Assembly: GCA_045614225.1 (NCBI GenBank)
Contig: JAZLCO010000119.1
Location: 1-49,011, forward strand
From: UBA9715 sp045614225
GTDB lineage: Bacteria > Actinomycetota > Coriobacteriia > Coriobacteriales > Eggerthellaceae
Direction: 5' to 3'
Length of the DNA: 49,011 bases
The notes under the pieces were generated by a model. The model was given only the letters and a program-made list of their open reading frames with translations, did not search any database and was not told the DNA's origin. Position 1 is the stretch's first letter, and each line of letters begins with the position of its first letter. The translations under genes were made by a program, and so were the position numbers. Below, piece after piece: positions 14,797 to 22,428 of the stretch.

Positions 14797-15729
14797 ATGA
14801 TTATTGAATTTCTTAAAGCACTGTTAATAGGCATCGTCGAGGGCATCACGGAATGGCTTCCCATCTCCTCGACCGGCCACATGATCCTTGTCGACGAGTT
14901 CGTGCATCTCGATGTGTCGGACCAGTTCCTCGCCTTGTTCCTCGTGGTCATCCAAATTGGCGCGATTCTGGCCGTCATCATCATGTACTGGCACAAGCTC
15001 AACCCCTTCTCACCCACGAAGACCTCGTTCGAAAAGCAGGCAACCTGGCATCTCTGGGGAATGGTCGTCGTCGGATGCATCCCCGCCGCAATCGTAGGGT
15101 TCGCACTAGACGATTGGGTCAACGAGCACTTCTACAACAAGGTGGTCGTTGCCATCGCACTCATCGCTTACGGCGTCATCTTCATCTTCCTCGAGCGCCG
15201 CAACCGCGAGAAGCTCGATCATGCCATGCGTGTATACCAACGCAAGGCGCGGAGGAACGGTGAAGACGCTTCGCTCGCGCGCATCGATCCTGACGAGCTG
15301 GTTTTCGACGTGACGAGCGTCGACGACATCGATTGGAAGATGGCCCTGAAGATCGGCCTGTTCCAGTGCCTCGCCATCATCCCAGGCACATCGCGTTCTG
15401 GCTCGACCATCATCGGTGGCATGCTGTTCGGTTGCTCCCGCACTGCGGCTGCCGAGTTCACGTTCTTCATGGCTATCCCGGTCATGCTCGGTTGGGGCCT
15501 CGTCAAAGTGGTGAAGTTCGTATTGGCCGGTGTGGCCATGACGGGAACCGAGATTGGCGTCCTTATCATCGGCGTCGTCAGCGCGTTCATCATGTCGGTC
15601 GTGTCGATTCGCTTCCTCATGGGCTACATCAAGAAGAACGACTTCACGGTGTTCGGCTACTACCGCATCGTCGTCGGCATCATCGTGCTCCTGTACTTCG
15701 TCGGCGAGACGATTGGCATCCTGCCGTAG
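14797..15729 (+). CDS. uppP: undecaprenyl-diphosphate phosphatase
   Basis: 310 residues, polytopic membrane protein of the BacA/UppP family. It dephosphorylates undecaprenyl pyrophosphate so the lipid carrier can be reused in cell-wall synthesis; resistance to bacitracin is a known effect of the family. Motif 1, EGITEWLPISSTGH (residues 15-28), and motif 2, PGTSRSGSTI, are intact. An extra hydrophilic loop of about 40 residues (ERRNREKLDH...DELVFDVTS) makes it longer than the usual ~270. Divergent from guaA; convergent with the TRAP permease, with a shared hairpin at 15791-15828. Confidence 0.95.
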   Translation: MIIEFLKALLIGIVEGITEWLPISSTGHMILVDEFVHLDVSDQFLALFLVVIQIGAILAVIIMYWHKLNPFSPTKTSFEKQATWHLWGMVVVGCIPAAIVGFALDDWVNEHFYNKVVVAIALIAYGVIFIFLERRNREKLDHAMRVYQRKARRNGEDASLARIDPDELVFDVTSVDDIDWKMALKIGLFQCLAIIPGTSRSGSTIIGGMLFGCSRTAAAEFTFFMAIPVMLGWGLVKVVKFVLAGVAMTGTEIGVLIIGVVSAFIMSVVSIRFLMGYIKKNDFTVFGYYRIVVGIIVLLYFVGETIGILP

Positions 15730-15732
15730 CAT

Positions 15733-15765
15733 GAAATGAGTCATTGGGACTGTCCCTCTGACTCA
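15733..15765. repeat. degenerate palindromic repeat, family B
   Basis: Contains ATGAGTCATTGGGACTGTCC then a partly matching right arm (GACTCA). A perfect version lies at 35912-35942. Dispersed copies in intergenic DNA suggest a REP-like element. Confidence 0.5.
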
Positions 15766-15790
15766 CCGTTCAGCTACGTTGCACAACAGC

Positions 15791-15828
15791 AAAGCGCGGC
15801 AGTGAATCGAATTCATTGCCGCGCTTCC
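15791..15828. terminator. bidirectional terminator between uppP and TRAP permease
   Basis: Stem AAGCGCGGCA(G/A)TGAAT pairs with its complement around CGA. Moderate T-runs on both sides; it lies between two convergent genes. Confidence 0.65.
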
Positions 15829-15850
15829 TATATCTGTTCTTAACGGAACG

Positions 15851-18160
15851 TTATGCTGCAGCCGCCGCAGGAGGCTCCGCCGGCGTATGCGAGCGCTTGC
15901 GCAGAAGGAACTGAACGACGAACAGCGCGACGATGAGCGCGATGCCGATGACATCGGTGATCGTGTCGGGAACCATCATGCAAACGCCGCCAGCAGCGAA
16001 GAGCACGCGGAACACAGGGTTGATCTTTTCGAACAGATGCCCGTTCATGGCGGCAGACAACCCGAAGAGGCCGATGAGCGACGTGGCAACGACCTGAGCA
16101 ACCTGGAGCCACACGAAATCGCCTTCCAAGACCATGATGGGGTTGAAGGCCAGAATATAGGGCACGATGAACGCGGCGATCGCCAAACGTGCGGCATTGA
16201 CGCCGGTCTTCATGGGGTTGGACTTGGCAATGGCCGAACCCGCATATGCCGCAAGTGCGACAGGTGGCGTGATGTCAGCCACGATGCCGAAGTAGAACAC
16301 GAAGAAATGGGCGGCGATGGCCGGGAAACCCAGCTGAATCAGGATGGGAGCCGTTGTCGCAGCCATGATGCAGTAGTTCGCAGTCGTGGGAACGCCCATG
16401 CCCAGCACGATGCAGCACAGCATCGTCAGGATGAGGCCGATGATTACAGCGTCACCAGCAACGCTGACGATAGCGGATACGAGCGTCGAAGCCAAACCCG
16501 TTACCGTGATGCAACCAGCGATGAGGCCAGCCATGGCGCAAGCTGCCGCCACGGAAATGCAGCTCTTAGCGCCAGCCTGCAAACCTTCGTAGGCCATGGA
16601 AAGAGCGATCTTGCAGACCCTGAGGAAAACCTGGCCAAACGTTTCGCCGTCTTCGCGCTCACGCATTTCAGTGAAGAAGAAATTGATGAAGCCGATGACG
16701 AAGGCGCCCAAAATCGAGATGGCCGCCGAATACGCCATGGTGCGGGCTCCGGATGCGACGAGCCAAACCAACAGCACGAGCGGGAGGATGAGATAGCAGT
16801 TCTTCAACAGGTACGAGCCCTTGGGAAGCTGGTCGCGCGGAATGCCCTCCAGACCGAGCTTCTTCGCTTCGAGATGAACCGTGATGAAGATGCCGGCGAA
16901 GTACAGAAATGCCGGGATGATAGCCTTCGTTGCAACTTCGATATAGGGAATGCCCATGTACTCGGCCATCAAGAATGCAGCAGCGCCCATGATCGGCGGC
17001 ATGATCTGACCGCCCGTCGAAGACGCAGCTTCAACGGCGCCTGCAAACTCGGGTTTGTAGCCAGTCTTCTTCATCATGGGAATGGTGACCGAACCTGTCG
17101 TGACCGTGTTGCCAACCGAGGAACCCGACACCATGCCGCACAGGGCAGACGAGATGACGGCGACCTTCGCAGGACCGCCCGAAGACCAACCTGCGAGTTT
17201 GTTGGCAAGCGAGATGAAGAACGCCGCGATGCCGGTGCGCTCAAGGAATGCACCGAAGATGATGAAGAGCACGATGTAGGTGTAACAAACGTTGATAGGT
17301 GTTCCAATGACACCGCTTGTCGTGTAGAACAGCTTGTACACCGTGTTGCGCAGCATGAGATAAACATCGCCCGCCACAGCGTATTGGTTCGTCAATGCAT
17401 AGATAAGCAGGCACGTGACAACAACCAAAATGGGGATACCGACGCATCTTCGGCACAGCTCCATTAACACAAGCGTGCCGATTATGCCGACAACAACATG
17501 TATGGGTTGGATGCGCGTCGAAAGCCTGATGATCTCGAGGGCGTTGAACGCAAAGTACAAGAAGCAGGCCGCTCCAACGACCATGATGACGATGTCGTAC
17601 CACGGCATCGTGTTTACACGGACCTTGCCCTTGCGGACGGGATACATCAAATACCCGATGATGATGACACATGCAAGGAAGCGCGCGAGCTTGGTTTCGG
17701 GAAGCTCGGTGCTGAACAGGGTCATCCCGATGCAGTAGAGCGAGAAGAGCGCCATGAGAGCATTGATGATCTTCTTCGGCGTACCTTCCCAAATGCGCGT
17801 GTTCGACTCGCGGTCGTACTTGCGCATGATTTCATCGACGTCTGCTTCGGGATCAGCCTGTTCGGCTATCTGCTCGGCCTCGGCCGTTGCTTCTTCGGCC
17901 GTCTTCGCAGCCTCTTCAGCTTTTGCGGCAGCTGCTTTGGCAGCATCGCGAGCATCAGCGGCATCGTTTGCAGCTGCAACGGCAGCTGAGAGCGCCACAA
18001 CCTTCTCTCGCTCGGCATCCGACGAGTCGAGCGCCTCGTTCAGATACGCATCGCCCCCAAAATCGCCAACTGAACGCACGGCCTTTTCGACGTCCTCCAT
18101 CATTGCGACGTCAACGACGACGGCATCCTTGTCCTTTTTACGTTTATCGAACCAAGTCAA
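15851..18160 (-). CDS. TRAP transporter fused permease (4TM-12TM), TAXI type
   Basis: 769 residues. Small (DctQ-like) and large (DctM-like) membrane subunits fused in one chain, about 16-18 hydrophobic segments, with the large-subunit motifs (FGAFLERTGIAAFFISLANKL, GNTVTTGSVTIPMMKKTGY, GGQIMPPIMGAAAFLMAEY, GMGVPTTANYCIMA) visible. Imports an organic acid or amino acid, driven by an ion gradient, using the binding protein encoded just upstream. Unusual: the first ~115 residues are hydrophilic, Ala/Glu/Lys-rich and probably coiled coil, with no counterpart in typical permeases. Substrate unknown. Confidence 0.92.
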   Translation of the reverse strand: MTWFDKRKKDKDAVVVDVAMMEDVEKAVRSVGDFGGDAYLNEALDSSDAEREKVVALSAAVAAANDAADARDAAKAAAAKAEEAAKTAEEATAEAEQIAEQADPEADVDEIMRKYDRESNTRIWEGTPKKIINALMALFSLYCIGMTLFSTELPETKLARFLACVIIIGYLMYPVRKGKVRVNTMPWYDIVIMVVGAACFLYFAFNALEIIRLSTRIQPIHVVVGIIGTLVLMELCRRCVGIPILVVVTCLLIYALTNQYAVAGDVYLMLRNTVYKLFYTTSGVIGTPINVCYTYIVLFIIFGAFLERTGIAAFFISLANKLAGWSSGGPAKVAVISSALCGMVSGSSVGNTVTTGSVTIPMMKKTGYKPEFAGAVEAASSTGGQIMPPIMGAAAFLMAEYMGIPYIEVATKAIIPAFLYFAGIFITVHLEAKKLGLEGIPRDQLPKGSYLLKNCYLILPLVLLVWLVASGARTMAYSAAISILGAFVIGFINFFFTEMREREDGETFGQVFLRVCKIALSMAYEGLQAGAKSCISVAAACAMAGLIAGCITVTGLASTLVSAIVSVAGDAVIIGLILTMLCCIVLGMGVPTTANYCIMAATTAPILIQLGFPAIAAHFFVFYFGIVADITPPVALAAYAGSAIAKSNPMKTGVNAARLAIAAFIVPYILAFNPIMVLEGDFVWLQVAQVVATSLIGLFGLSAAMNGHLFEKINPVFRVLFAAGGVCMMVPDTITDVIGIALIVALFVVQFLLRKRSHTPAEPPAAAAA

Positions 18161-18185
18161 AACAATCCTCCCGTTTTACCGAGAA

Positions 18186-18216
18186 GTCGCGATGGGATCG
18201 ATGACCCCATCGCGAC
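18186..18216 (-). promoter_or_regulatory. hairpin between TRAP binding-protein and permease genes
   Basis: GTCGCGATGGG (18186-18196) pairs with CCCATCGCGAC (18206-18216). No T-run follows on the minus strand. In such operons an intercistronic stem usually stabilises or partly terminates the message so the binding protein is made in excess; that role is inferred. Confidence 0.55.
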
Positions 18217-18250
18217 CTCGGAGCAAACCGAAATGCAAAATCAGAAGAGG

Positions 18251-19288
18251 TTACTTCGTCTTAACCTCGAGGCCCTTCTCCTTGAAGTACTTCGCAGCAC
18301 CCGGATGGTACGGGACGGCGGTGACAGATGCAGCCTTCTTGAGATCGAACTCGCCGAACTTGGCGTTGGCGGCTTTGAGCTCGTCAAGGTTGTCGAAGAT
18401 GCTGCCGACGAAGGCATAGATGTCATCTTCGGAGCACGAATCGGCAGCGAGAACCACTGCACCAACGGACAGCGTCTGGACATCGTTATCGATGCCAGCG
18501 TACGTACCGGCTTTGATGGTGGCCTCGTTGTAGTACGGGGAAGCCTTGATGAGATCGGCGGCATGCTCGGAGTCGATCTCGACGAGGTACGCCTGCTTCG
18601 AGGTGGACAGGTCGGTGATAGCCGTGGTCGGAGCGCCAGCGACGATGAATGCAGCATCGATCTTGCCGTCCTTGAGGGACTCGGCAGAGTCGGCGAACTT
18701 CTGGTAGGTCGGCTTGATGTCGTTCTCGGTGATGCCATAAGCGCCAAGGACGTCGATGGCATTGAAGTACACGCCGGAACCTGCGTCGCCGATGGACACG
18801 TTCTTGCCCTTGAGGTCGGCAACGGACTTGATGTTCTCATCGCACGTGACGATCTGGACCTGCTCTTCATAAAGGTTGGCGACAGTCGAGAAGATTTCAA
18901 CCGGCATGCCATCGAACAGGTTCGTGCCAGTGTAAGCATAAGCTTCGACGTCGGACTGGCAGAAAGCAAGTTGAGCAGTGCCGTCTTCGAGCTCGTTCAC
19001 GTTAGCCTGGGAGCCGCCGCTGGAGACAGCGGTGATGTCGAGGCCGGCCTTCTCCTTGGCATTCTGGGCCATGATGGTGCCGAGAGCATAGTACGTGCCG
19101 GACTCGCCGCCGGTCACGAAACGCATGGCGCCACCCGAAGCAGCAGAAGCTGCAGCGCTTGCAGATGCCGAAGCACTCGCAGATGCGGAGGAAGCACTAC
19201 CGCTGCCCGAGGAGCAACCAGCCAGAACAGCAGCCATGCCAGCAGCTGCGCCAACTCCGATGAAGCCTCTTCTCGTCAAATTCTTCAT
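18251..19288 (-). CDS. TAXI family TRAP solute-binding lipoprotein
   Basis: 345 residues from ATG 19288 (GGGAAGGA upstream); the frame extends to 19393 but without a site or family similarity. N-terminus NLTRRGFIGVG has a twin-arginine-like motif followed by lipobox VLAGC (Cys25), so probably exported folded and lipid-anchored. A Ser/Ala low-complexity linker (~30-53) tethers the TAXI domain (GGESGTYYALGTIMAQ, SSGGSQANVNEL, LAFCQSDVEAYAY, GKNVSIGDAGSGVYF). Binds the substrate for the TRAP permease 90 bp downstream. Related domains bind glutamate or dicarboxylates, but the ligand cannot be read off. Confidence 0.93.
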   Translation of the reverse strand: MKNLTRRGFIGVGAAAGMAAVLAGCSSGSGSASSASASASASASAAASAASGGAMRFVTGGESGTYYALGTIMAQNAKEKAGLDITAVSSGGSQANVNELEDGTAQLAFCQSDVEAYAYTGTNLFDGMPVEIFSTVANLYEEQVQIVTCDENIKSVADLKGKNVSIGDAGSGVYFNAIDVLGAYGITENDIKPTYQKFADSAESLKDGKIDAAFIVAGAPTTAITDLSTSKQAYLVEIDSEHAADLIKASPYYNEATIKAGTYAGIDNDVQTLSVGAVVLAADSCSEDDIYAFVGSIFDNLDELKAANAKFGEFDLKKAASVTAVPYHPGAAKYFKEKGLEVKTK

Positions 19289-19482
19289 TATGCAATCCTT
19301 CCCTTTTCCCTGTGGGTACGGCGGAAGCTCGTCTTTGCTGCCTTTATGGCATGCCCCGCCGCTACCGCGCAACCCCGCGCGGATTTCTACCATTATAACG
19401 ATTGCTATAGTCTACTAAAGTAAAAAGTTAATGAATAGCTGTTCTTGCTACAGTTTTTTGTTGTAATGCGTATTGAATCCGA

Positions 19483-19514
19483 CAAAAAAGGGCGGTAATC
19501 AATACCGCCCTTTC
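19483..19514 (-). terminator. terminator of gpmA
   Basis: On the minus strand AAAGGGCGGTA pairs with TACCGCCCTTT, followed by TTTTT. Lies 24 bp after the gpmA stop. Confidence 0.85.
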
Positions 19515-19537
19515 GCAACGTTGCTATTTTAAACGCA

Positions 19538-20296
19538 CTATTTAGCTTTGCCCTGGTTTGCAACCTTGTTGATCTTGGCCTCGATGACGGCGGGGTCGCC
19601 AATGTAGCGCTTCTCGATGACGTTCATGTCAGCATCGAACTTGTAGACGAGCGGAACAGCCGTCGGAATGTTCACGCCGATGATCTCCTCATCAGACAGG
19701 CCGTCGAACTGTTTCACGAGCGACCTCAGCGAATTGCCGTGAGCTGCGATGAGAACGCGCTTGCCAGCCTTCATCTGCGGCAGGATCTCGGACTCGAAAT
19801 ACGGCCACGTGCGGGCGATGTTGTCCTTGAGGCACTCGTGCATGGGCACGCAATCAGGGTCGACGTCACGGTACTGGGGCCATGCGTGGGCATCGCGCTC
19901 ATCGCCGGGCTCGAGCGCGGGCGGACGTGTATCGAAGCTGCGGCGCCAAATCTTCACCTGCTCTTCGCCGTATTTCGCAGCGGTCTCGGCCTTGTTCAGG
20001 CCCTGCAATGCGCCGTAGTGACGCTCGTTGAGACGCCACGACTTGATGACGGGCAGCCATGCGCGGTCCATCTCGTCGAGCACGATGTTGAGCGTGTGGA
20101 TGGCACGCTTGAGATAGCTCGTATAGCACAGGTCGAAATCGAAACCCTCGGCAGCAAGAGCGCGGCCACCTTCAGCAGCCTCGATGCGGCCAGCCTCGGA
20201 CAGGTCAACATCGGCCCATCCGGTGAACAGATTCTTCTTGTTCCATTCGCTCTCGCCGTGGCGGATGATAACGAGTGTCATGGTGTCGTCAGACAT
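19538..20296 (-). CDS. gpmA: 2,3-bisphosphoglycerate-dependent phosphoglycerate mutase
   Basis: 252 residues. Interconverts 3- and 2-phosphoglycerate in glycolysis and gluconeogenesis. The phosphohistidine motif RHGESEWN is at 12-19 (His13), the second catalytic His is in AAHGNSLR, and LNERHYGALQGLNK and WRRSFDTRPP are diagnostic of the dPGM rather than the broader histidine phosphatase family. GGAAGGGG lies upstream of the ATG. Single-gene transcript with its own terminator; divergent from the glycine riboswitch-controlled symporter. Confidence 0.97.
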   Translation of the reverse strand: MSDDTMTLVIIRHGESEWNKKNLFTGWADVDLSEAGRIEAAEGGRALAAEGFDFDLCYTSYLKRAIHTLNIVLDEMDRAWLPVIKSWRLNERHYGALQGLNKAETAAKYGEEQVKIWRRSFDTRPPALEPGDERDAHAWPQYRDVDPDCVPMHECLKDNIARTWPYFESEILPQMKAGKRVLIAAHGNSLRSLVKQFDGLSDEEIIGVNIPTAVPLVYKFDADMNVIEKRYIGDPAVIEAKINKVANQGKAK

Positions 20297-20472
20297 GGAA
20301 ACCCCTTCCGTTGATAACTCACTGGCTCAATGATACCCCACCATGTTCTCTTGCGGAGCGTGAGTGGACTCTCAAAGGTGTTTCTGAACCGTTTCAAACG
20401 GCGTTTGGCAAAATATATGTTGCATTCGCCAATCAAGACCATGATAATTTCGCTAGCGCAATTCCAACGATG

Positions 20473-20501
20473 CTGCCTGGGTTGCAATGCGAGACAGGCA
20501 G
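20473..20501 (+). ncRNA. hairpin before glycine aptamer (possible ghost aptamer)
   Basis: CTGCCTG (20473-20479) pairs with CAGGCAG (20495-20501) immediately before the aptamer. Single-aptamer glycine riboswitches commonly keep a reduced partner helix on one side that docks with the aptamer; position fits, but the docking bases were not checked. Confidence 0.45.
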
Positions 20502-20507
20502 AAGAGG

Positions 20508-20596
20508 ATGCTCTGGAGAACTCTTAAATGAGTGCCGAAGGTGCAAGGCAAGCCGACAAGGCCTGCTGAAACTCTCAGGCAAAAGGACAGAGGCGA
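20508..20596 (+). ncRNA. glycine riboswitch (single aptamer)
   Basis: Conserved core elements are present in order: CTCTGGAGAACTC, then GAGTGCCGAAGGTGCAAGGC, then ACTCTCAGGCAAAAGGACAG. CTCTG (20511-20515) pairs with CAGAG (20588-20592) to close P1. These match the gcvT-type glycine aptamer closely. It precedes an AGCS symporter gene by 79 bp, a known target class. Only one full aptamer is seen. Confidence 0.9.
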
Positions 20597-20631
20597 AAAG
20601 CGTGTCGTGCGGTTTCGGCGATCATTTTCGA

Positions 20632-20666
20632 CCTTCTCCAGAGTGCAACTGAAGGCAAGGAGAAGG
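20632..20666 (+). promoter_or_regulatory. ribosome-site-sequestering hairpin (riboswitch expression platform)
   Basis: CCTTCTCC (20632-20639) pairs perfectly with GGAGAAGG (20659-20666), which contains the ribosome-binding site of the GTG start at 20675. No T-run follows, so control at translation rather than termination is likely. Confidence 0.6.
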
Positions 20667-20674
20667 GATAGAAG

Positions 20675-22252
20675 GTGGAAGCCGCAGTTCTAAACGTCGT
20701 TTCGACAATCAATTCGTATCTATCAAATTACGTTCTGCTGATCTTGTTGATCGGCACGGGCCTGTTCTTCACGATCCGCACGCGGTGCGTGCAGTTCCGC
20801 TGCTTCGGCGAGGGCTGGAAGAAGATGTTCGGGGAGCTCTCGCTGTCAGGCGGCGACCGCGGCGGTGCCATGAGCTCGTTCCAGGCGCTTGCGACTGCCG
20901 TTGCCGCCCAGGTCGGCACCGGCAACATCGTCGGCGCTTGCGGCGCAATCCTCATCGGCGGCCCGGGTGCGATCTTCTGGATGTGGATCATCGCCCTGCT
21001 CGGCATGTCGACAAACTACGCCGAGGCCGTTCTCGCACAGAAGACGAAGGTTATCGACAATGAAGGCCAAACCCATGGTGGTCCGGCCTACTACATCACC
21101 ACCGCCTTCAAGGGTGGCGGCGGCAAGTTCCTCGCCGTGTTCTTCGCAGTCGCTGCGATCATCGCACTCGGCATCATCGGCCCCATGGTTCAGTCCAACT
21201 CCATCGGCGAGACCATGAACCACGCGTTCGGCGTTCCGACCTGGCTGATCGGTCTCGTCATCGCCGTGTTCGCCGGCTTCATCTTCATCGGCAACCTTCA
21301 TCGCCTCGCATCCGTCACCGAGAAGCTCGTGCCCATCATGGCCGTCCTCTACATCTGCGGTTCGCTCGTCGTGCTCGTCATGAACGCTGGCAACGTCCCT
21401 GCTGCCTTCGCGCTCATCTTCCAATGCGCTTTCAACCCGGCCGCCGGTCTGGGCGGTGCCTTCTTCGGCATCTGGGCCGCCATCACGCAGGGTGCCAAGC
21501 GCGGCCTGTTCTCGAACGAGGCTGGCATGGGTTCGACCCCGCACGCTCACGCACTTGCTGACGTCAAGGATCCGCATGACCAGGGCGTCGTTGCCATGAT
21601 CGGCGTGTTCATCGACACGGTCATCGTCGTCACCATGACCGCCCTCGTCGTCATCAGCGTGCTCTATGTCGGCGATGGCCCGCTGGCCACCGCATACAGC
21701 AACGCTGGCCAGTACGACACCGTTGCAGAGTTCGTCTCCGCAGAAGGCGACGCCATCGTCGAAGGCTACACTGTCGACGCTTCTGGCGACCTCGTGAACG
21801 CTGACGGCGAGGCCGTCCTCACGAACGCCGACATGAACGACCCGGCCAAGCTCGCCGGCGCTATCGGCATCTCCAAGACCAACATGGCCCAGATCGCCTT
21901 TGGCACATTCATGACCACAGGTGGTGGCGCAATCTTCGTGTGCATCTGCCTGTTGTTCTTCGCGTTCTCCACGATTCTCTCGTGGAACCTGTTCGCCAAG
22001 TTGAACCTGCAATACCTGTTCAGGAAACGCAATGACAAGATACCCGTGCTCATCTTTGCGCTTGCGGCAGCATTCTTCGTATTCCTGGGCACCGTGCTGC
22101 AGAACGACATCGTCTGGGAGCTTCAGGACATGTGCAACCAGCTGATGGTTCTCCCCAATGCCATCGCCCTCATCGCATTGTCTGGCTTCGTTGTAAGGTG
22201 CTCGATTGCACGCGGCTCCAAGACCGAGGAGCTGCTCGAGGAAGAGCTCTAG
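20675..22252 (+). CDS. sodium:alanine/glycine symporter, AGCS family
   Basis: 525 residues from GTG 20675. Polytopic transporter with family hallmarks FQALATAVAAQVGTGNIVG (Na+ and substrate site), NYAEAVLAQ, GGPAYYI and KRGLFSNEAGMGSTPHAHA. Imports alanine or glycine with Na+; the glycine riboswitch in its leader points to glycine, probably to shut import when the cell is replete. Unusual: a ~65-residue hydrophilic insertion (about residues 335-400, rich in Ala, Asp, Glu and Asn) between two membrane segments, predicted extracytoplasmic. Confidence 0.93.
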   Translation: MEAAVLNVVSTINSYLSNYVLLILLIGTGLFFTIRTRCVQFRCFGEGWKKMFGELSLSGGDRGGAMSSFQALATAVAAQVGTGNIVGACGAILIGGPGAIFWMWIIALLGMSTNYAEAVLAQKTKVIDNEGQTHGGPAYYITTAFKGGGGKFLAVFFAVAAIIALGIIGPMVQSNSIGETMNHAFGVPTWLIGLVIAVFAGFIFIGNLHRLASVTEKLVPIMAVLYICGSLVVLVMNAGNVPAAFALIFQCAFNPAAGLGGAFFGIWAAITQGAKRGLFSNEAGMGSTPHAHALADVKDPHDQGVVAMIGVFIDTVIVVTMTALVVISVLYVGDGPLATAYSNAGQYDTVAEFVSAEGDAIVEGYTVDASGDLVNADGEAVLTNADMNDPAKLAGAIGISKTNMAQIAFGTFMTTGGGAIFVCICLLFFAFSTILSWNLFAKLNLQYLFRKRNDKIPVLIFALAAAFFVFLGTVLQNDIVWELQDMCNQLMVLPNAIALIALSGFVVRCSIARGSKTEELLEEEL

Positions 22253-22274
22253 TCTCCAATTCGCACACCGAATG

Positions 22275-22306
22275 GAAAGGCCCTCGGAAGAGGGCCTTTC
22301 TTTTTT
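22275..22306 (+). terminator. terminator of AGCS symporter
   Basis: AAAGGCCCTC-GGAA-GAGGGCCTTT followed by CTTTTTT, 22 bp after the stop. Confidence 0.92.
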
Positions 22307-22352
22307 ACGTCTTACATTTGATGGCACTTGTCGCAGAAATTGGGCGCACGGC

Positions 22353-22378
22353 AATTTATATTGTGTACAATTGAAATT
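22353..22378. promoter_or_regulatory. imperfect palindrome upstream of cydD
   Basis: AATTT-N2-ATTGT-N2-ACAAT-N2-AAATT: 20 of 26 positions are symmetric, centred 63 bp before the cydD start. The TTGT..ACAA core recalls redox or CRP/FNR-type operators, which would suit an aerobic-respiration assembly factor; the regulator is not identified. Confidence 0.45.
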
Positions 22379-22428
22379 CAAAGCAAACCTCACGTTCTAC
22401 TGGTACCTGGTTTTGTCAGCGAGGATCA

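Noticed and set aside
14628..15122. N-terminal extension of guaA to 15122
   Set aside because: The extra residues are antisense to uppP and unlike any GuaA; ATG 14627 gives the normal length and start.
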